A DNA stretch of 34,675 nt from Spirochaetaceae bacterium (GTDB lineage: Bacteria; Spirochaetota; Spirochaetia; UBA9216). The notes under the pieces were generated by a model. It was not told the DNA's origin. It searched no databases and was given only the letters and a program-made list of their open reading frames with translations. How positions within the stretch are numbered: position 1 is the first letter of the stretch; each line of letters opens with the position of its first letter. The stretch is from positions 1 to 34,675 of the forward strand of contig JAQQAK010000013.1 in NCBI GenBank assembly GCA_028527945.1. The letters run 5' to 3'. Position numbers and translations under genes: made by a program. Positions 24,601 through 33,908 of the stretch are shown piece after piece.

Positions 24601-27278
24601 AAGATGGTACGGTTCTTTCCGAGACTCCATTTTCTATTATAGGAGACAGTAATATAGAGCGCAGTCTTGACAGAAATGCTGAGCTTGAGCTCAAACTTGA
24701 TAAAACTGATTACAAGCCTGGCGAGAGTGCCGAGGTTTTTATAAAAGGTCCTTACTCCGGTGGAGGTCTTATATGTGTTGAACGCGACAAGGTATACAAT
24801 TATAAATGGTTCAGCCTCAACGGAACTTCTACAACACAGTATATTGAAATACCTGAGGAGCTTGAGGGTAACGGTTACATAAGTGTTACCCTTTTGCGTG
24901 GAAGAGCCTCTCAGGAGATTTATATGAGTCCGCTTAGTTATGGAACTATTCCATTTTCGGTAAGCAAGGACAGGCGGACAAACAAAATTACTCTTGATGT
25001 TCCAATGGAAGCAAGGCCGGGAGAGGTTTTTCATATTGGATATAAAACATCTTCTCCGGGGCGTATTGCGGTTTTTGCCGTTGATGAAGGAATACTTCAG
25101 GTCGCGGGCTATAGCACTCCAGATCCAATTTCATTTTTCTTTAAAAAACGTGCTCTTGAGGTTTCTACATCACAGATTCTTGATTTGGTTCTACCTGAAT
25201 TCGATGTTGTTCAGAAGGTTTCTGCTATGGGTGGTGGAATGGCTGGTAAAATGCTTGCCTCTAAGCTTAACCCCTTTAAGCGCAAGACTGATGTGCCTGT
25301 TGCCTACTGGTCAGGTATAGTCGATTCCGGGCCAGAGCAGAAAGAGCTTGAATACATGATTCCTGATTATTTTAATGGTAGTCTGAGGGTTATGGCTGTG
25401 GTTGTTTCTGATGACAGGCTTGGCGCTGCTGAAAAAACATCACTTGTAAGGGCTCCGTGGGTAATTCAGCCGAATGTTCCTACTCAGGCTGCTCCTGGAG
25501 ATGAGTTTGATATTTCAGTTACTGTAACCAATATGAATAAGGGTAGTGGACCTGATTCAAAGGCTGTGTTGACAGTACTTCCTGATGATCATCTTGATGT
25601 TGTCGGCTCAAAGACATTTCATATTTCAATGGCAGAAGGTAAGGACAGCGTTGTGAAAATGCGGCTTAAAGCATTGAAAGAACCCGGGGCTGCTGAGCTG
25701 ACATTTGCTGTGCGCGGTCTTGGTGAAACTTCCAAAAGGACAATCAGCCTGAGTGTAAGGCCGCCTGTTCCGTATCATACTGATCTAAAAGTTGGTGTTG
25801 TTGAAAAGGGAAAGGCCGAGATTAATACTGATCGTGATATGTACAAGGCCTTTGCCGAGAGAACATTGTCGGCATCATATATTCCTATAAGTCTGGCTGA
25901 TGGCCTTAATATGTATCTTGAAAAATTCCCCTATGGATGTACTGAACAGATAACCAGTATGACCTTTCCAAAGCTGTATCCTCAGATTATTGAGGGGCTT
26001 GATATGAAGGATTTTGAGGTTAAAAGGGATGTTACACGGACAATAGGAATTTTACAGGCCAGGCAGAACAGTGACGGAGGCTTTGGTTTATGGACATCTC
26101 AATCAAGGACACATCCTGTCATTGATAGTTATGTAATACATTTTCTGACACTTGCAAGAGAGCAGGGGTATTATGTGCCTGATTCAGTATTTAAGGCAGG
26201 GCTTAAGCATCTTGAGGATATAGCATCTGAAAATGAAACATCAAAGAATGCTCTGATAAACAGGTGTTATGCTGTTTATATTCTTACTTTAAATCAGATT
26301 GTAACAACCAGCCATATAGAAACACTTACAAAGAGCCTTGATTCTCATTTTGAAAACTGGGAATCAGGATTTGCAGGAATGTTTTTGTCCGGCTCTTATG
26401 CCCTCATGAAGCAGGATCGTAAGGCCAGCGCTTTGATAGCCAAGGCTGCTAAAAGTATAAAGAAAGAAAATTACATGGAATATTATAATCGTTTATGTTT
26501 TCCGTCGGTTTACCTTTATATGCTTGGCGAATATTTTCCGGACAGAATAAAGTCTGTGTCAGATGAACTTCTTTCTGAAATGGCCAATCTTATTGGTATG
26601 GGAGCCTATAATACCTTTTCTGCCAATTATGCTATGCTTGGAATTAATTCTTATCTGAAGGCTGTTCCCCAGTCAGTAAAGAAGGGAATAAATGTAACAG
26701 AGATAGATAAGGAAAAGAATGGAACTGAGTTAAAACTGAATGGAGAGCGGTTGATGAAAACTGATTATTCAGCAGCGGCCAGTGTTCTTCAGATTGAAAA
26801 CCATGATTCAGTTCCGCTTTTTTATCAGGTCTGTTCTTCCGGATACGATAGTCAAATTCCTGAAGAAAGTAATAACGGTATTGAGGTCATCAAAGAATAT
26901 GTAACTGATGGTGGTGAGGTTGTTGATACTATACCTGTAGGCGATACAATCAATGTAAGAATCCGCTGCAGGGCATTGACTGATTCAATAATCAGAAATA
27001 TTGCTATTGTAGATCTTTTGCCTGCAGGACTTGAGCCAGATATAAGAGCTATAAGGGAGTCTGCCAAGACTTCAGAACTTAGAGCTGAATACACAGACAT
27101 ACGTGAAGACAGGTTGGTTCTTTTTACCTCTGTTGATAAAGATATCAAAGAATTTACTTATAAGGCAAGGGCGGTTAATACCGGAACCTTTATTACTCCT
27201 CCGGCCTACGCGGAGTCGATGTATGATCTTGGTATATGGTCTATTAACCCTTGCAGGAATATTACCATAACTGAATAA
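21636..27278 (+). CDS. Bacterial alpha-2-macroglobulin with thioester motif
   Basis: The 1880-residue protein belongs to the bacterial alpha-2-macroglobulin (YfhM/MagD-like) family, broad protease traps that guard the periplasm. A signal anchor at about 19-37 (LLFLGIAIAVVVFIGIFAIG) has no lipobox, so it should be held by a membrane helix. Macroglobulin domains follow, with YLFSDRGIYRPGDRFNIGI (about 650-670) typical of the family. The thioester CTEQ (C1435-Q1438) in FPYGCTEQITSM is intact, followed by the helical thioester domain (RQNSDGGFGLW) and a receptor-like C-terminal domain. On cleavage by a protease the thioester would couple to it. Stop and pbpC start are 1 nt apart, the known operon pairing. 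Confidence 0.93.
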   Translation: MNDKINLSKITEWIKKHKLLFLGIAIAVVVFIGIFAIGGRQAAKPQPIEISFSVDEPFDTDYSENHIYPLTVYFRGSAAIIDDVGKTPSVLPEINPAIPGEWRWEDESTLSFSPSEPWGIGEDYSVKFSDDLFPEHVKVLKKTFDFSMSPFQISLSNSEFYIDPYDSSIKRILSEIHCNYPISKEELNEHITIHPDIKASSGKVENRDYSFETNISEDGKTVYIVSESVGMPAEEINMQITVKPGLVSAYGGKSIKDLKSASVTIPGLSTYVRINDIEHNMIKNDQMRYEQILTIDSKGRADIDEVADNLEIWLLPVDRPALPGLKARKDYSWGAPEEVVPEVLKLGKKLDFTAIPVSGRYNSVNSFKIDGPPDRYIYVKLKEGIKFYGGYYLGRDYKQIIQLKDYPREVSILSEGSVLSLSGSRKLSMLSRGIPEVDYRISRVRPDDLNHLVSQSNGNLSNFRFSNYRFDDENISEIYRESRQISNSTDPQELTYFSFDFNKYLNDVPKDHLSKGLFIFSVKGAHPYTWYSDKRFILVTDLGLLVKTSDNGSKDVFVQSLKDGSPVSSAVVELWGKNGNVIKSSSTGNGGHVSFSGLEKFENEHEPVAWVVRYEGDFSFMPYKEQDRRLDFSNFDIGGVHGVQDPKKLSAYLFSDRGIYRPGDRFNIGIIVKAGDWGIDLGGTPLEYTITDPSGLNINTRSIKLSSSGFEEINYTTQASSPTGKYTISLFVIEDSKRQKRTFLGSTQVKVEEFLPDTLTVNAGFAGASTDGWIYPDDVTAEISARNLFGTPAAGNKVKMSMTLSPGYRNYRQYPDYDFSDPLIADDSYSEDLGSLRTDANGMVSRKINLDKFAVGTYRLRINSEVFEKESGRSVNASASVVVSPLKFVVGRKVDGSAKYIKKGAERNISFIAINNNLEKIDAKNLKLRISEMKYVSSLVRQPNGVYKYKSIEKESPISEADFTISVGSTEMALPTSTPGDYTISVVAEDGTVLSETPFSIIGDSNIERSLDRNAELELKLDKTDYKPGESAEVFIKGPYSGGGLICVERDKVYNYKWFSLNGTSTTQYIEIPEELEGNGYISVTLLRGRASQEIYMSPLSYGTIPFSVSKDRRTNKITLDVPMEARPGEVFHIGYKTSSPGRIAVFAVDEGILQVAGYSTPDPISFFFKKRALEVSTSQILDLVLPEFDVVQKVSAMGGGMAGKMLASKLNPFKRKTDVPVAYWSGIVDSGPEQKELEYMIPDYFNGSLRVMAVVVSDDRLGAAEKTSLVRAPWVIQPNVPTQAAPGDEFDISVTVTNMNKGSGPDSKAVLTVLPDDHLDVVGSKTFHISMAEGKDSVVKMRLKALKEPGAAELTFAVRGLGETSKRTISLSVRPPVPYHTDLKVGVVEKGKAEINTDRDMYKAFAERTLSASYIPISLADGLNMYLEKFPYGCTEQITSMTFPKLYPQIIEGLDMKDFEVKRDVTRTIGILQARQNSDGGFGLWTSQSRTHPVIDSYVIHFLTLAREQGYYVPDSVFKAGLKHLEDIASENETSKNALINRCYAVYILTLNQIVTTSHIETLTKSLDSHFENWESGFAGMFLSGSYALMKQDRKASALIAKAAKSIKKENYMEYYNRLCFPSVYLYMLGEYFPDRIKSVSDELLSEMANLIGMGAYNTFSANYAMLGINSYLKAVPQSVKKGINVTEIDKEKNGTELKLNGERLMKTDYSAAASVLQIENHDSVPLFYQVCSSGYDSQIPEESNNGIEVIKEYVTDGGEVVDTIPVGDTINVRIRCRALTDSIIRNIAIVDLLPAGLEPDIRAIRESAKTSELRAEYTDIREDRLVLFTSVDKDIKEFTYKARAVNTGTFITPPAYAESMYDLGIWSINPCRNITITE

Positions 27279-27279
27279 A

Positions 27280-29634
27280 GTGAATATCAGATTAACCAAA
27301 GGGAATGCCATCAAGGGAGTTATACTCTTTTTTGGTGTTCCCTTTTTAATATTTATTTGTTTGTCTCTTTTTCCCTGTAAGACTTGTCTTGACGGTGTCT
27401 CTTTTTCCAAGGCTGTTTTTGACAGAAACGGAAATCTTATGAGGATTTTCTTGTCGGACGATGAGAAGTACAGGATTAAAAAGCCTCTTTCTGATTTTTC
27501 TCCTGATTTTATTCAGATGATACTGATTAAAGAAGATCGCTATTTTTATAGCCATATAGGTTTTAATCCATCGGCCTTAATCAAGGCTGCCTGGAATAGT
27601 TATATTGTTCGTAATTACCGTATGGGAGCCTCAACTGTAAGTATGCAGCTTGTCAGGATTAAATATGGAATAAATACATCTACCATCCCCGGAAAAATAA
27701 AACAGATTAATATGGCTGTAGCAATAGAATTGCGTCATTCAAAACAGGAGATTCTTGAAGCCTACATGAATCTTGTTCCCTGCGGCTATAATATTGAAGG
27801 CTTTCCGGCTGCAGCCTATTATTATTTTCATAAAGACCTTAATGAGTTAAGCCTGTCCGAGATGCTTTTTCTTGCTGTTCTTCCTCAGGATCCTAATGGA
27901 AGGGCGCCATCCAGAACTGAGGTTCCGGCAGAGAGTCTTGCTGCGAGGGAATTGCTTTTTAATGATTGGCTGCATTTTCATCCGGAAGATTCTGAAAGCA
28001 GGGTCAATATTGATATGCCTATACGCTTTTTCTGTAGTTTTCCATTTAAAATTCCGCATGCCGCGGAATATTTAAAAAATAGGACATCTCTTGATGTTAT
28101 AAAAACTACCTTGGACGATCATTACCAAAGGCTTGTAGAGAATCAGGCCGCGCTTTACCTTAGAACAAAGAACAGCCTTGGTGTAAATAACTGTAGTATC
28201 ATGCTGCTTGATTTTACAACTATGGAAGTTTTGGCCGCAATGGGCTCTGCTGATTTCTTTGATGATAAAATAGAAGGTCAGGTTAATGGTTTTGCCGCCA
28301 AAAGGTCGCCTGGCTCACTGCTTAAGCCGTTTATTTACGCTAAAGCTATAGAGCAGGGCCTGATTCATCCCAATTCAGTCCTTAGTGACGCTCCCACTAG
28401 TTTTGGAGTTTATACGCCAGATAATTATCAAAGTGATTTCAAGGGGCCGGTCAAGGCGTGGGAAGCCCTTGTTCACAGCAGAAATATTCCGGCTATCAGG
28501 CTTGCCTCTCAGATAAAGAATCCTGATTTATATGATATTCTTAAAAAGGCCGGTATTGATGGATTAAAGAGTCGTAAACATTACGGCCTTTCAATTGTTC
28601 TAGGAAGCGCCGAGGTTACAATGATTGAGCTTATGTCGCTGTATGCCTCACTTGCCAATGAAGGTGTACAGCATCCTGTAAGGTTTATTCTTGAAGATGG
28701 AGGAACTCCTGTTTCGTTAAAGAAAGATGAGGACTCAAGGCTCTTTTCTGTTGAATCAAGTATTCTGACACTAAGAATGCTTGATAAAAATCCTTCTCCA
28801 ATTGAGTCCCGGCCGATGAATGTTCTGGATGTTCCAATAGCGTATAAAACCGGAACCTCAATAGGATTTAAGGACTGCTGGTCGGCTGCTGTTTTTGATC
28901 GATTTGTATTATGTGTATGGATTGGTAACTTTAATGGTGAGGGTAATCCTGCTTTCTTGGGCAGAGAGACTGCCGCTCCATTATTATTTAATATTGCTGA
29001 TTCTATTATTTCTGAAATCCCTTCAGATGAACGCTACAAAGCTCCCATGCCTCCTGATACAATCAAGCAGGTTGATGTTTGCAGTGTCTCTGGTTGTATT
29101 CCAAACAGTTATTGCACGCATACCATCAAAACAGACTTTATACCTGGCGTATCACCTATAACCAAGTGTAAGATTCACAGACAAATATTTGTAGATACAA
29201 AAACAGGTTTAAGAACTGAACGCAAGGGAGACTCTGGAGTTGTTTCTCAGGTCAGGGAGTTCTGGTCAAGTGATATGCTTGAGCAGTTTAAAAAAGCCGG
29301 GCTTCCACGCCTTGTTCCGCCTCCATTTGAAATAGACGAAGACAGCCTTAAACTAAAGAACTCCGGATCTCCTCCCCGAATAACCAATCCTCTTGCGGGA
29401 GGGGCATATATTATAAGACACGTTAATACCAGAAATAATGTAATTCCTCTACTGGCCGTTTCTGATGCTGATACAAGTTATCTATACTGGTTTGCTAATG
29501 ATCTCTTTATTGGTAAATCGCCCAAGGGGGATAGCCTTGAGTGGTATCCTTCAAGCGGCCATTACACCGTAACAGTGGTTGACGACGCTGGACGTTCCAA
29601 CAGTTGCGAAATTGATGTAGAAGAAGCAGAATAA
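27280..29634 (+). CDS. pbpC: Penicillin-binding protein 1C
   Basis: The 784-residue protein is a bifunctional class A penicillin-binding protein. A membrane segment lies at about 11-31. The GT51 glycosyltransferase has catalytic Glu85 in KEDRYFYSHIG and GASTVSMQ (116-123). The transpeptidase has SLLK (S346-K349), SRN (400-402) and KTGTS (523-527), all intact. The end carries a BiPBP_C domain (NPLAGGAYIIRHV), typical of PBP1C. It polymerises and cross-links peptidoglycan and, next to alpha-2-macroglobulin, is thought to repair wall breaches. The GTG start at 27280 is 1 nt after the previous stop, with no ribosome-binding site, so coupling is likely. Confidence 0.95.
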   Translation: MNIRLTKGNAIKGVILFFGVPFLIFICLSLFPCKTCLDGVSFSKAVFDRNGNLMRIFLSDDEKYRIKKPLSDFSPDFIQMILIKEDRYFYSHIGFNPSALIKAAWNSYIVRNYRMGASTVSMQLVRIKYGINTSTIPGKIKQINMAVAIELRHSKQEILEAYMNLVPCGYNIEGFPAAAYYYFHKDLNELSLSEMLFLAVLPQDPNGRAPSRTEVPAESLAARELLFNDWLHFHPEDSESRVNIDMPIRFFCSFPFKIPHAAEYLKNRTSLDVIKTTLDDHYQRLVENQAALYLRTKNSLGVNNCSIMLLDFTTMEVLAAMGSADFFDDKIEGQVNGFAAKRSPGSLLKPFIYAKAIEQGLIHPNSVLSDAPTSFGVYTPDNYQSDFKGPVKAWEALVHSRNIPAIRLASQIKNPDLYDILKKAGIDGLKSRKHYGLSIVLGSAEVTMIELMSLYASLANEGVQHPVRFILEDGGTPVSLKKDEDSRLFSVESSILTLRMLDKNPSPIESRPMNVLDVPIAYKTGTSIGFKDCWSAAVFDRFVLCVWIGNFNGEGNPAFLGRETAAPLLFNIADSIISEIPSDERYKAPMPPDTIKQVDVCSVSGCIPNSYCTHTIKTDFIPGVSPITKCKIHRQIFVDTKTGLRTERKGDSGVVSQVREFWSSDMLEQFKKAGLPRLVPPPFEIDEDSLKLKNSGSPPRITNPLAGGAYIIRHVNTRNNVIPLLAVSDADTSYLYWFANDLFIGKSPKGDSLEWYPSSGHYTVTVVDDAGRSNSCEIDVEEAE

Positions 29635-29653
29635 GAGTTCTGCTTCTTTTTTT
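29621..29653 (+). terminator. Rho-independent terminator of the A2M-pbpC operon
   Basis: An 11-bp perfect stem (29621-29631 with 29638-29648), a 6-nt loop holding the pbpC stop codon, and a T-run through 29653. Confidence 0.9.
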
Positions 29654-29891
29654 ATAATCAACAGAATCCAATTTATATTTACGCCATTATCAAAACATGG
29701 TTAGTTTTGAAAGCTTCTCATTTAGAATGATTTTCTTTATGTTCTTCTTTTTTTATGGGATTTCTTGTCTTTTAGGATAATAGAGGTTATTCTGTGTGTT
29801 AAAATATAGTTAAAAAATATACCAAAATACACAAATATATTGTTTAAAAACGTAATTTAGGTAAAAATAATCTATAAGGATTAACTTTTAA

Positions 29892-30749
29892 ATGGACAAA
29901 GACTGGATTGAAAGAATTGAACAACATTCAGATTCTCTTAGCAAGACTGAATCGGTTTTGCTTGGATTTGTAAATAGAAATCCTGAACAGGCTTCTGTTC
30001 TTTCTCAAAAAGAGTTTGCCTCTCTTGCCGGAGTAAGTAAGCCTGTAGTAATTAATTTGTTCAGAAAACTCGGATATTCTTCATTTCGTGATTTTCAGGA
30101 TGGAATTAAACAGTTTTTTTCTACTCATATAGATTCTTATAGCGCTTCAAGAAAAATGCAGAATCGGGTTAATTCTATCAGCGACCTTATTTCTGAAGCA
30201 GTGAAGGTTGATGTCAGAAGTCTTGAACGGCTTAACGAGACTGTTCCCCCTGAGGTTCTTGAAGGTTTTGCGGCTCAGGCAGTTTCTTCCAAACGTGTCT
30301 GGGTTGTAGGTGAAGGTACAGGAAGTTATCCGGCACACTATCTTGCTCAAAGATTAAGGCGTTACCGTATAACAGGAATTGAGCTTCAACAGGATAGAAG
30401 CCATCAGATGGATGAGCTTTTTCCTATGGATGCTGAAGACATGATTATTTTATTTCAGTATAGCGACAAAGATAGTTGGATGTGGCCTATCTTGGAGCTT
30501 TCCCAAAAACGTGGAGCGTTTAGTTTTGTAATTGCGGGGACAATCAGACCCAGGTATGTCGCAGACAGTAATCTTTTTGTTCATGTTCCCAGAGGTGAAT
30601 TACAGTTTAAGAATTCAATGGCTGTGCCTATGTCATTTGCCAATATGCTGCTTTTATCAATAGAGATTAGCCGAGGGGCTCTCGCGGAAGAGGACCTTCG
30701 GATATTAGAGGATTCCCGTGAGGCTTGGGAAAACAAGCGGAGGGGATAA
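29892..30749 (+). CDS. MurR/RpiR-family transcriptional regulator
   Basis: The 285-residue protein has the RpiR helix-turn-helix domain at the N-terminus (SKTESVLLGFVNRNPEQASV; EFASLAGVSKPVVINLFRKL, about 42-61) and a SIS sugar-phosphate-binding domain at about 130-265 (VWVVGEGTGSYPAHYLAQRL; MIILFQYSDKDSWMWPIL). Such proteins repress or activate sugar catabolic genes in response to a phosphosugar. AAGGA (29876-29880) precedes the ATG by 11 nt. The sugar-binding protein gene starts 24 nt downstream, so the regulator is probably the first gene of the uptake operon and autoregulated. Near-direct repeats GTTAAAATATA / GTTAAAAAATATA (from about 29798) lie upstream. Confidence 0.88.
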   Translation: MDKDWIERIEQHSDSLSKTESVLLGFVNRNPEQASVLSQKEFASLAGVSKPVVINLFRKLGYSSFRDFQDGIKQFFSTHIDSYSASRKMQNRVNSISDLISEAVKVDVRSLERLNETVPPEVLEGFAAQAVSSKRVWVVGEGTGSYPAHYLAQRLRRYRITGIELQQDRSHQMDELFPMDAEDMIILFQYSDKDSWMWPILELSQKRGAFSFVIAGTIRPRYVADSNLFVHVPRGELQFKNSMAVPMSFANMLLLSIEISRGALAEEDLRILEDSREAWENKRRG

Positions 30750-30773
30750 TAAAAAAATAATAAGGAGTAGGGA

Positions 30774-32087
30774 ATGATCAAAAAAATTGGTCTAACTGTT
30801 TTAATGACTGCCGTTCTTGTCGCTGGAGTTTTTGCTTCAGGTCAACAGGAAAAGAAAGCTGCAGAAGACTCTCAGGAAGAAGTTGTATTAAAGGTTGCTT
30901 ATCCTGTAGCTGTTGACGCGCCGGTTGCTGATATTCTTAACGGATACGCAACAGAGTTTAAAAAGACACATCCAAACGTAACAATTGAGCCTGTATATGC
31001 AGGTGGTTATACAGATGTAAAAACAATGATTCAAACATCAATTGACGGCGGTGGAGACGCTCCTGAACTTGCGGTAATGCTTGCAACAGATGTATATGAT
31101 CTTGCTAATGCTCAGTACATTGAACCACTAAGCGATTTACTTGCCAATATGGAAGGTTCTGATGCTTATCTTGATGATTTTCTACCTGTTTTTCTTGAAA
31201 ACTCATACTATCAGGATAAACTCTGGAGTCTCCCTTTTCAGAGAAGTGCTGTTGTAGCTTATTATAACGCGGATCTTTTTAAAGCCGCTGGTTTATCTGA
31301 GCCTAAAAATCTTCAGGAACTTGCTGATGCCGCACAGGCTCTAACAGTAAGAGAGGGTGACAGTGTAACCAGATGGGGAATTGAGTGGCCTACAGGTTGG
31401 CCTTATTGGGTTTTTCAGCCTCTCGCAATGGCCTTTGGTAAAAATATTGTAGGCGCGGATGATACAACAGTTTATTTTAACGAGCCGGAAGTAATTGACG
31501 CAATAAATTACTACAATGATCTTTCCGCAAAGTATCAGGCTACTCCTGCAGGAGTTCAGGGAACATGGGGTAATGTTGTTCCAAACTTTCTTTCCGGAAA
31601 TACAGCAATTATCGTTCAAACATCAGGAAGTCTTTCAAAGATTCTTTCAAACGCTGATTTTGAGGTTGGCGTAATGGGTATTCCAGGCAAAACTTCAGGC
31701 TCATACAGTGTGCCAGGCGGTGGAAATATTTATATGACATCAGGTCTTAGCGATGCTGAGAAGAGAGCTGCTCTTGACTTTGCTGTCTTTATGACAAGTC
31801 CGGAGAATGCCGCACAATTCTCAATTGCTACAGGTTATATAGCCACAAGTAAGAGTGCTTTCAGTTCTGACGCTATGAAGGCATATTCAGCTGAGCATCC
31901 TCAGGTAGCAAAAATCAAAGATATTCTTGCGGATGCTGGAAAAGAGCTTGCAATACAGAATCTTGGTCAGGTTAGATCTATTTTTCATAACTATATTCAG
32001 GCTGCTTTTAATGGTGAAATGACTGCTGCTGAGGCTATGGCCAAAGCTCAGGAAGAGGCCGACGCAGCTCTCGCTGACTTTAAATAA
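30774..32087 (+). CDS. ABC transporter sugar-binding protein (family 1)
   Basis: The 437-residue protein has a signal peptide (GLTVLMTAVLVAGVFASG before QQEKKAAED) without a lipobox cysteine. The mature part is a family 1 extracellular solute-binding protein: YATEFKKTHPNVTIEPVYAG, SLPFQRSAVVAYYNADLFKA (about 146-165) and FLSGNTAIIVQTSGSLS. It should capture a sugar or glycerol-phosphate-type solute and hand it to the two permeases downstream. AAGGAGT (30762-30768) lies 5 nt before the ATG. Substrate specificity cannot be read from sequence. A stem-loop follows before the permeases. Confidence 0.92.
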   Translation: MIKKIGLTVLMTAVLVAGVFASGQQEKKAAEDSQEEVVLKVAYPVAVDAPVADILNGYATEFKKTHPNVTIEPVYAGGYTDVKTMIQTSIDGGGDAPELAVMLATDVYDLANAQYIEPLSDLLANMEGSDAYLDDFLPVFLENSYYQDKLWSLPFQRSAVVAYYNADLFKAAGLSEPKNLQELADAAQALTVREGDSVTRWGIEWPTGWPYWVFQPLAMAFGKNIVGADDTTVYFNEPEVIDAINYYNDLSAKYQATPAGVQGTWGNVVPNFLSGNTAIIVQTSGSLSKILSNADFEVGVMGIPGKTSGSYSVPGGGNIYMTSGLSDAEKRAALDFAVFMTSPENAAQFSIATGYIATSKSAFSSDAMKAYSAEHPQVAKIKDILADAGKELAIQNLGQVRSIFHNYIQAAFNGEMTAAEAMAKAQEEADAALADFK

Positions 32088-32110
32088 GAAAATCTCTTAG
32101 ATTGATTATG

Positions 32111-32141
32111 CTCTGAAACAGTTGTAATTGCTGTTTCAGGG
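32111..32141 (+). terminator. Stem-loop between binding-protein and permease genes
   Basis: An 11-bp stem with one G-U pair (32111-32121 with 32131-32141) around TTGTAATTG, followed by a broken T-rich stretch. Its place after the binding-protein gene fits an mRNA-stabilising or partial-termination element that makes more binding protein than permease. Confidence 0.6.
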
Positions 32142-32170
32142 CTTTAATTTTTATACTCAGGAGAGTTGAT

Positions 32171-33064
32171 TTGAATGATCTGACAAAAAAAAAGAAGGTG
32201 TCGGCTATTCCGTATCTGCTAATATTGCCTACGCTTTTTTTTGTAATTCTTTTTACGGTTTACCCTCTTATAGCAAGTTTTAAGGGTAGTTTTTTTATTC
32301 ACAGGCTTAATATTCCCAAATACAGAGAACCGGTTTTTTGTGGTTTAGAAAATTATAGCAAGCTTTTTCAAAGTGAAGAATTTAGACTGATTCTGCTGAA
32401 TACTGTAAAATACGTTGTTGTTCTTGTTCCTGTAACAGTTGTAGCTTCTCTTTTCTTTGCGCTTTGGTTAAGTAAGGAAAGATTTCGTAAGTTTCGTGTC
32501 GCAATATTCCATCCGGCTGTTCTTCCATTAGTATCAGCCGCAACTATATGGATGTTCTTTTTTACACCGGATTATGGCCTTTTTAATTCATTATTAGGTT
32601 TATTCGGGTATAAAGGTCCTGAGAACTGGACCGGTAATCCTAAAATGTCTCTTTGGGCTCTTGTCATAATTTCTTTCTGGAAAGACGCTGGGTTTTATAT
32701 GATTTATTATCTTGCCGGTGTTCAGAATTTACCCAAAGATGTTTATGAAGCTCTTAGAATAGAAGGGGCCGGTCCCATTGTCAGTTTTTTCAAATTTACA
32801 CTTCCTCTTTTAAAGCGTACAACTCTTTTTGTTACCACTGTAGCGGTAATTGGAGCTTTCAGAACTGTAGATCATGTAATTGTGCTTACACAAGGAGGGC
32901 CTAGTAATTCAAGTTCTTTGCTTCTCTATTATTTATGGCAGGTAAGGTTTGAGCACCTTAATGTAGGGCTTTCTTCAGCAATTACAATTATTCTTGTACT
33001 TCTTCTACTTATTTTCACAATTACTAATTTTTTGGTAAGCGAAAAAGGGGGAGATAATGTCTAA
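32171..33064 (+). CDS. ABC sugar permease, MalF type
   Basis: The 297-residue protein is an inner-membrane permease with six hydrophobic segments (first YLLILPTLFFVILFTVYPLI) and the cytoplasmic EAA loop EALRIEGAGPIVSFFKFTLP, which contacts the ATPase. It pairs with the next permease to form the import channel. The start is TTG 32171, because AGGAGAG (32159-32165) lies 5 nt before it. An ATG at 32175 is out of frame and stops at once. It overlaps the next gene by 8 nt. Confidence 0.93.
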   Translation: MNDLTKKKKVSAIPYLLILPTLFFVILFTVYPLIASFKGSFFIHRLNIPKYREPVFCGLENYSKLFQSEEFRLILLNTVKYVVVLVPVTVVASLFFALWLSKERFRKFRVAIFHPAVLPLVSAATIWMFFFTPDYGLFNSLLGLFGYKGPENWTGNPKMSLWALVIISFWKDAGFYMIYYLAGVQNLPKDVYEALRIEGAGPIVSFFKFTLPLLKRTTLFVTTVAVIGAFRTVDHVIVLTQGGPSNSSSLLLYYLWQVRFEHLNVGLSSAITIILVLLLLIFTITNFLVSEKGGDNV

Positions 33065-33908
33065 TACTATGAACATCGGAATATCAAAAAGAAAAGTTTT
33101 TTCTATAATAACTATGCTCATTGCAATAGTTATTGCTTTAGCTTGGACAATACCTCTTTTTTGGTCAATCGTTGCAAGTTTACGACCTGTCGGAGAACCT
33201 TTTGCGCGGGGACATGTATGGTTTGGCAGCGGATTTAGTTTTTATAATTATAAGCATGCTTTCAGTCTTGCTCCTTTTGGACGATATTTTATAAATACAA
33301 TTTTACTTGTTATAACAGTTCTTGCTGTTCAGCTGGTTACAAGCAGTCTATCCGGTTTTGCTTTTGCGTTTTATAAATTCCCTGGAAAGACCATTCTCTT
33401 TATGATTGTGATGCTTCAAATGATGATTCCAACCGTAGCCCTTCTTGTTCCTAATTTCCAAACAATAAGAAGTCTTGGCCTCTACGATACTATTTTAGCA
33501 ATGGCCATGCCGTTTTGGGGTAGCGCTTTTGGAACCTTTTTATTTAGACAGACTTTTATGGGAATTCCCAGAGATTATGGCGATGCTGCCCGCGTTGACG
33601 GTTGTAACTGGTTTATGATTTTTAAGAATGTTTATTTACCAATGTCACGTTCAACTGTAATTGCGTTTTCAATTTCAAGTATTAGTTGGCACTGGAACAG
33701 TCTTTTATGGCCGTTAATAATAACTCAGTCAGATACAGCCAGACCTTTAACTGTTGGACTTGCGCGTTTTACTCAGTTAGGTGAAGTCGGGGCTCAATGG
33801 GGGCTGATGTCTGCCGCAACTCTGATAGTCGCAATGCCGCTTATAATATTATTTTTAATTTTTCAAAAACGCTTTTTGGAAGGTTATATGAATTCAGGGC
33901 TTAAATAA
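33057..33908 (+). CDS. ABC sugar permease, MalG type
   Basis: The 283-residue permease is the second channel subunit. It has the N-terminal segment VFSIITMLIAIVIALAWTIP, the FVASLRP-like SIVASLRPVGEPF and the EAA loop GDAARVDGCNWFMIFKNVYL. It ends KRFLEGYMNSGLK, typical of the family. No ATPase gene is seen in the window; a shared MsiK-type ATPase or a gene further downstream may energise the system. The stop TAA shares its last base with the ATG of the following gene. Confidence 0.93.
   Translation: MSNTMNIGISKRKVFSIITMLIAIVIALAWTIPLFWSIVASLRPVGEPFARGHVWFGSGFSFYNYKHAFSLAPFGRYFINTILLVITVLAVQLVTSSLSGFAFAFYKFPGKTILFMIVMLQMMIPTVALLVPNFQTIRSLGLYDTILAMAMPFWGSAFGTFLFRQTFMGIPRDYGDAARVDGCNWFMIFKNVYLPMSRSTVIAFSISSISWHWNSLLWPLIITQSDTARPLTVGLARFTQLGEVGAQWGLMSAATLIVAMPLIILFLIFQKRFLEGYMNSGLK

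Noticed and set aside
24447..25034. 195-codon open frame on the minus strand inside the alpha-2-macroglobulin gene
   Set aside because: It is antisense to a clear conserved coding region, with low-complexity composition and no recognisable domain.
29654..29891. Possible operator made of GTTAAAATATA direct repeats before the RpiR gene
   Set aside because: The repeats are imperfect and made almost only of A and T; no clear promoter could be placed next to them. Noted only in the gene entry.
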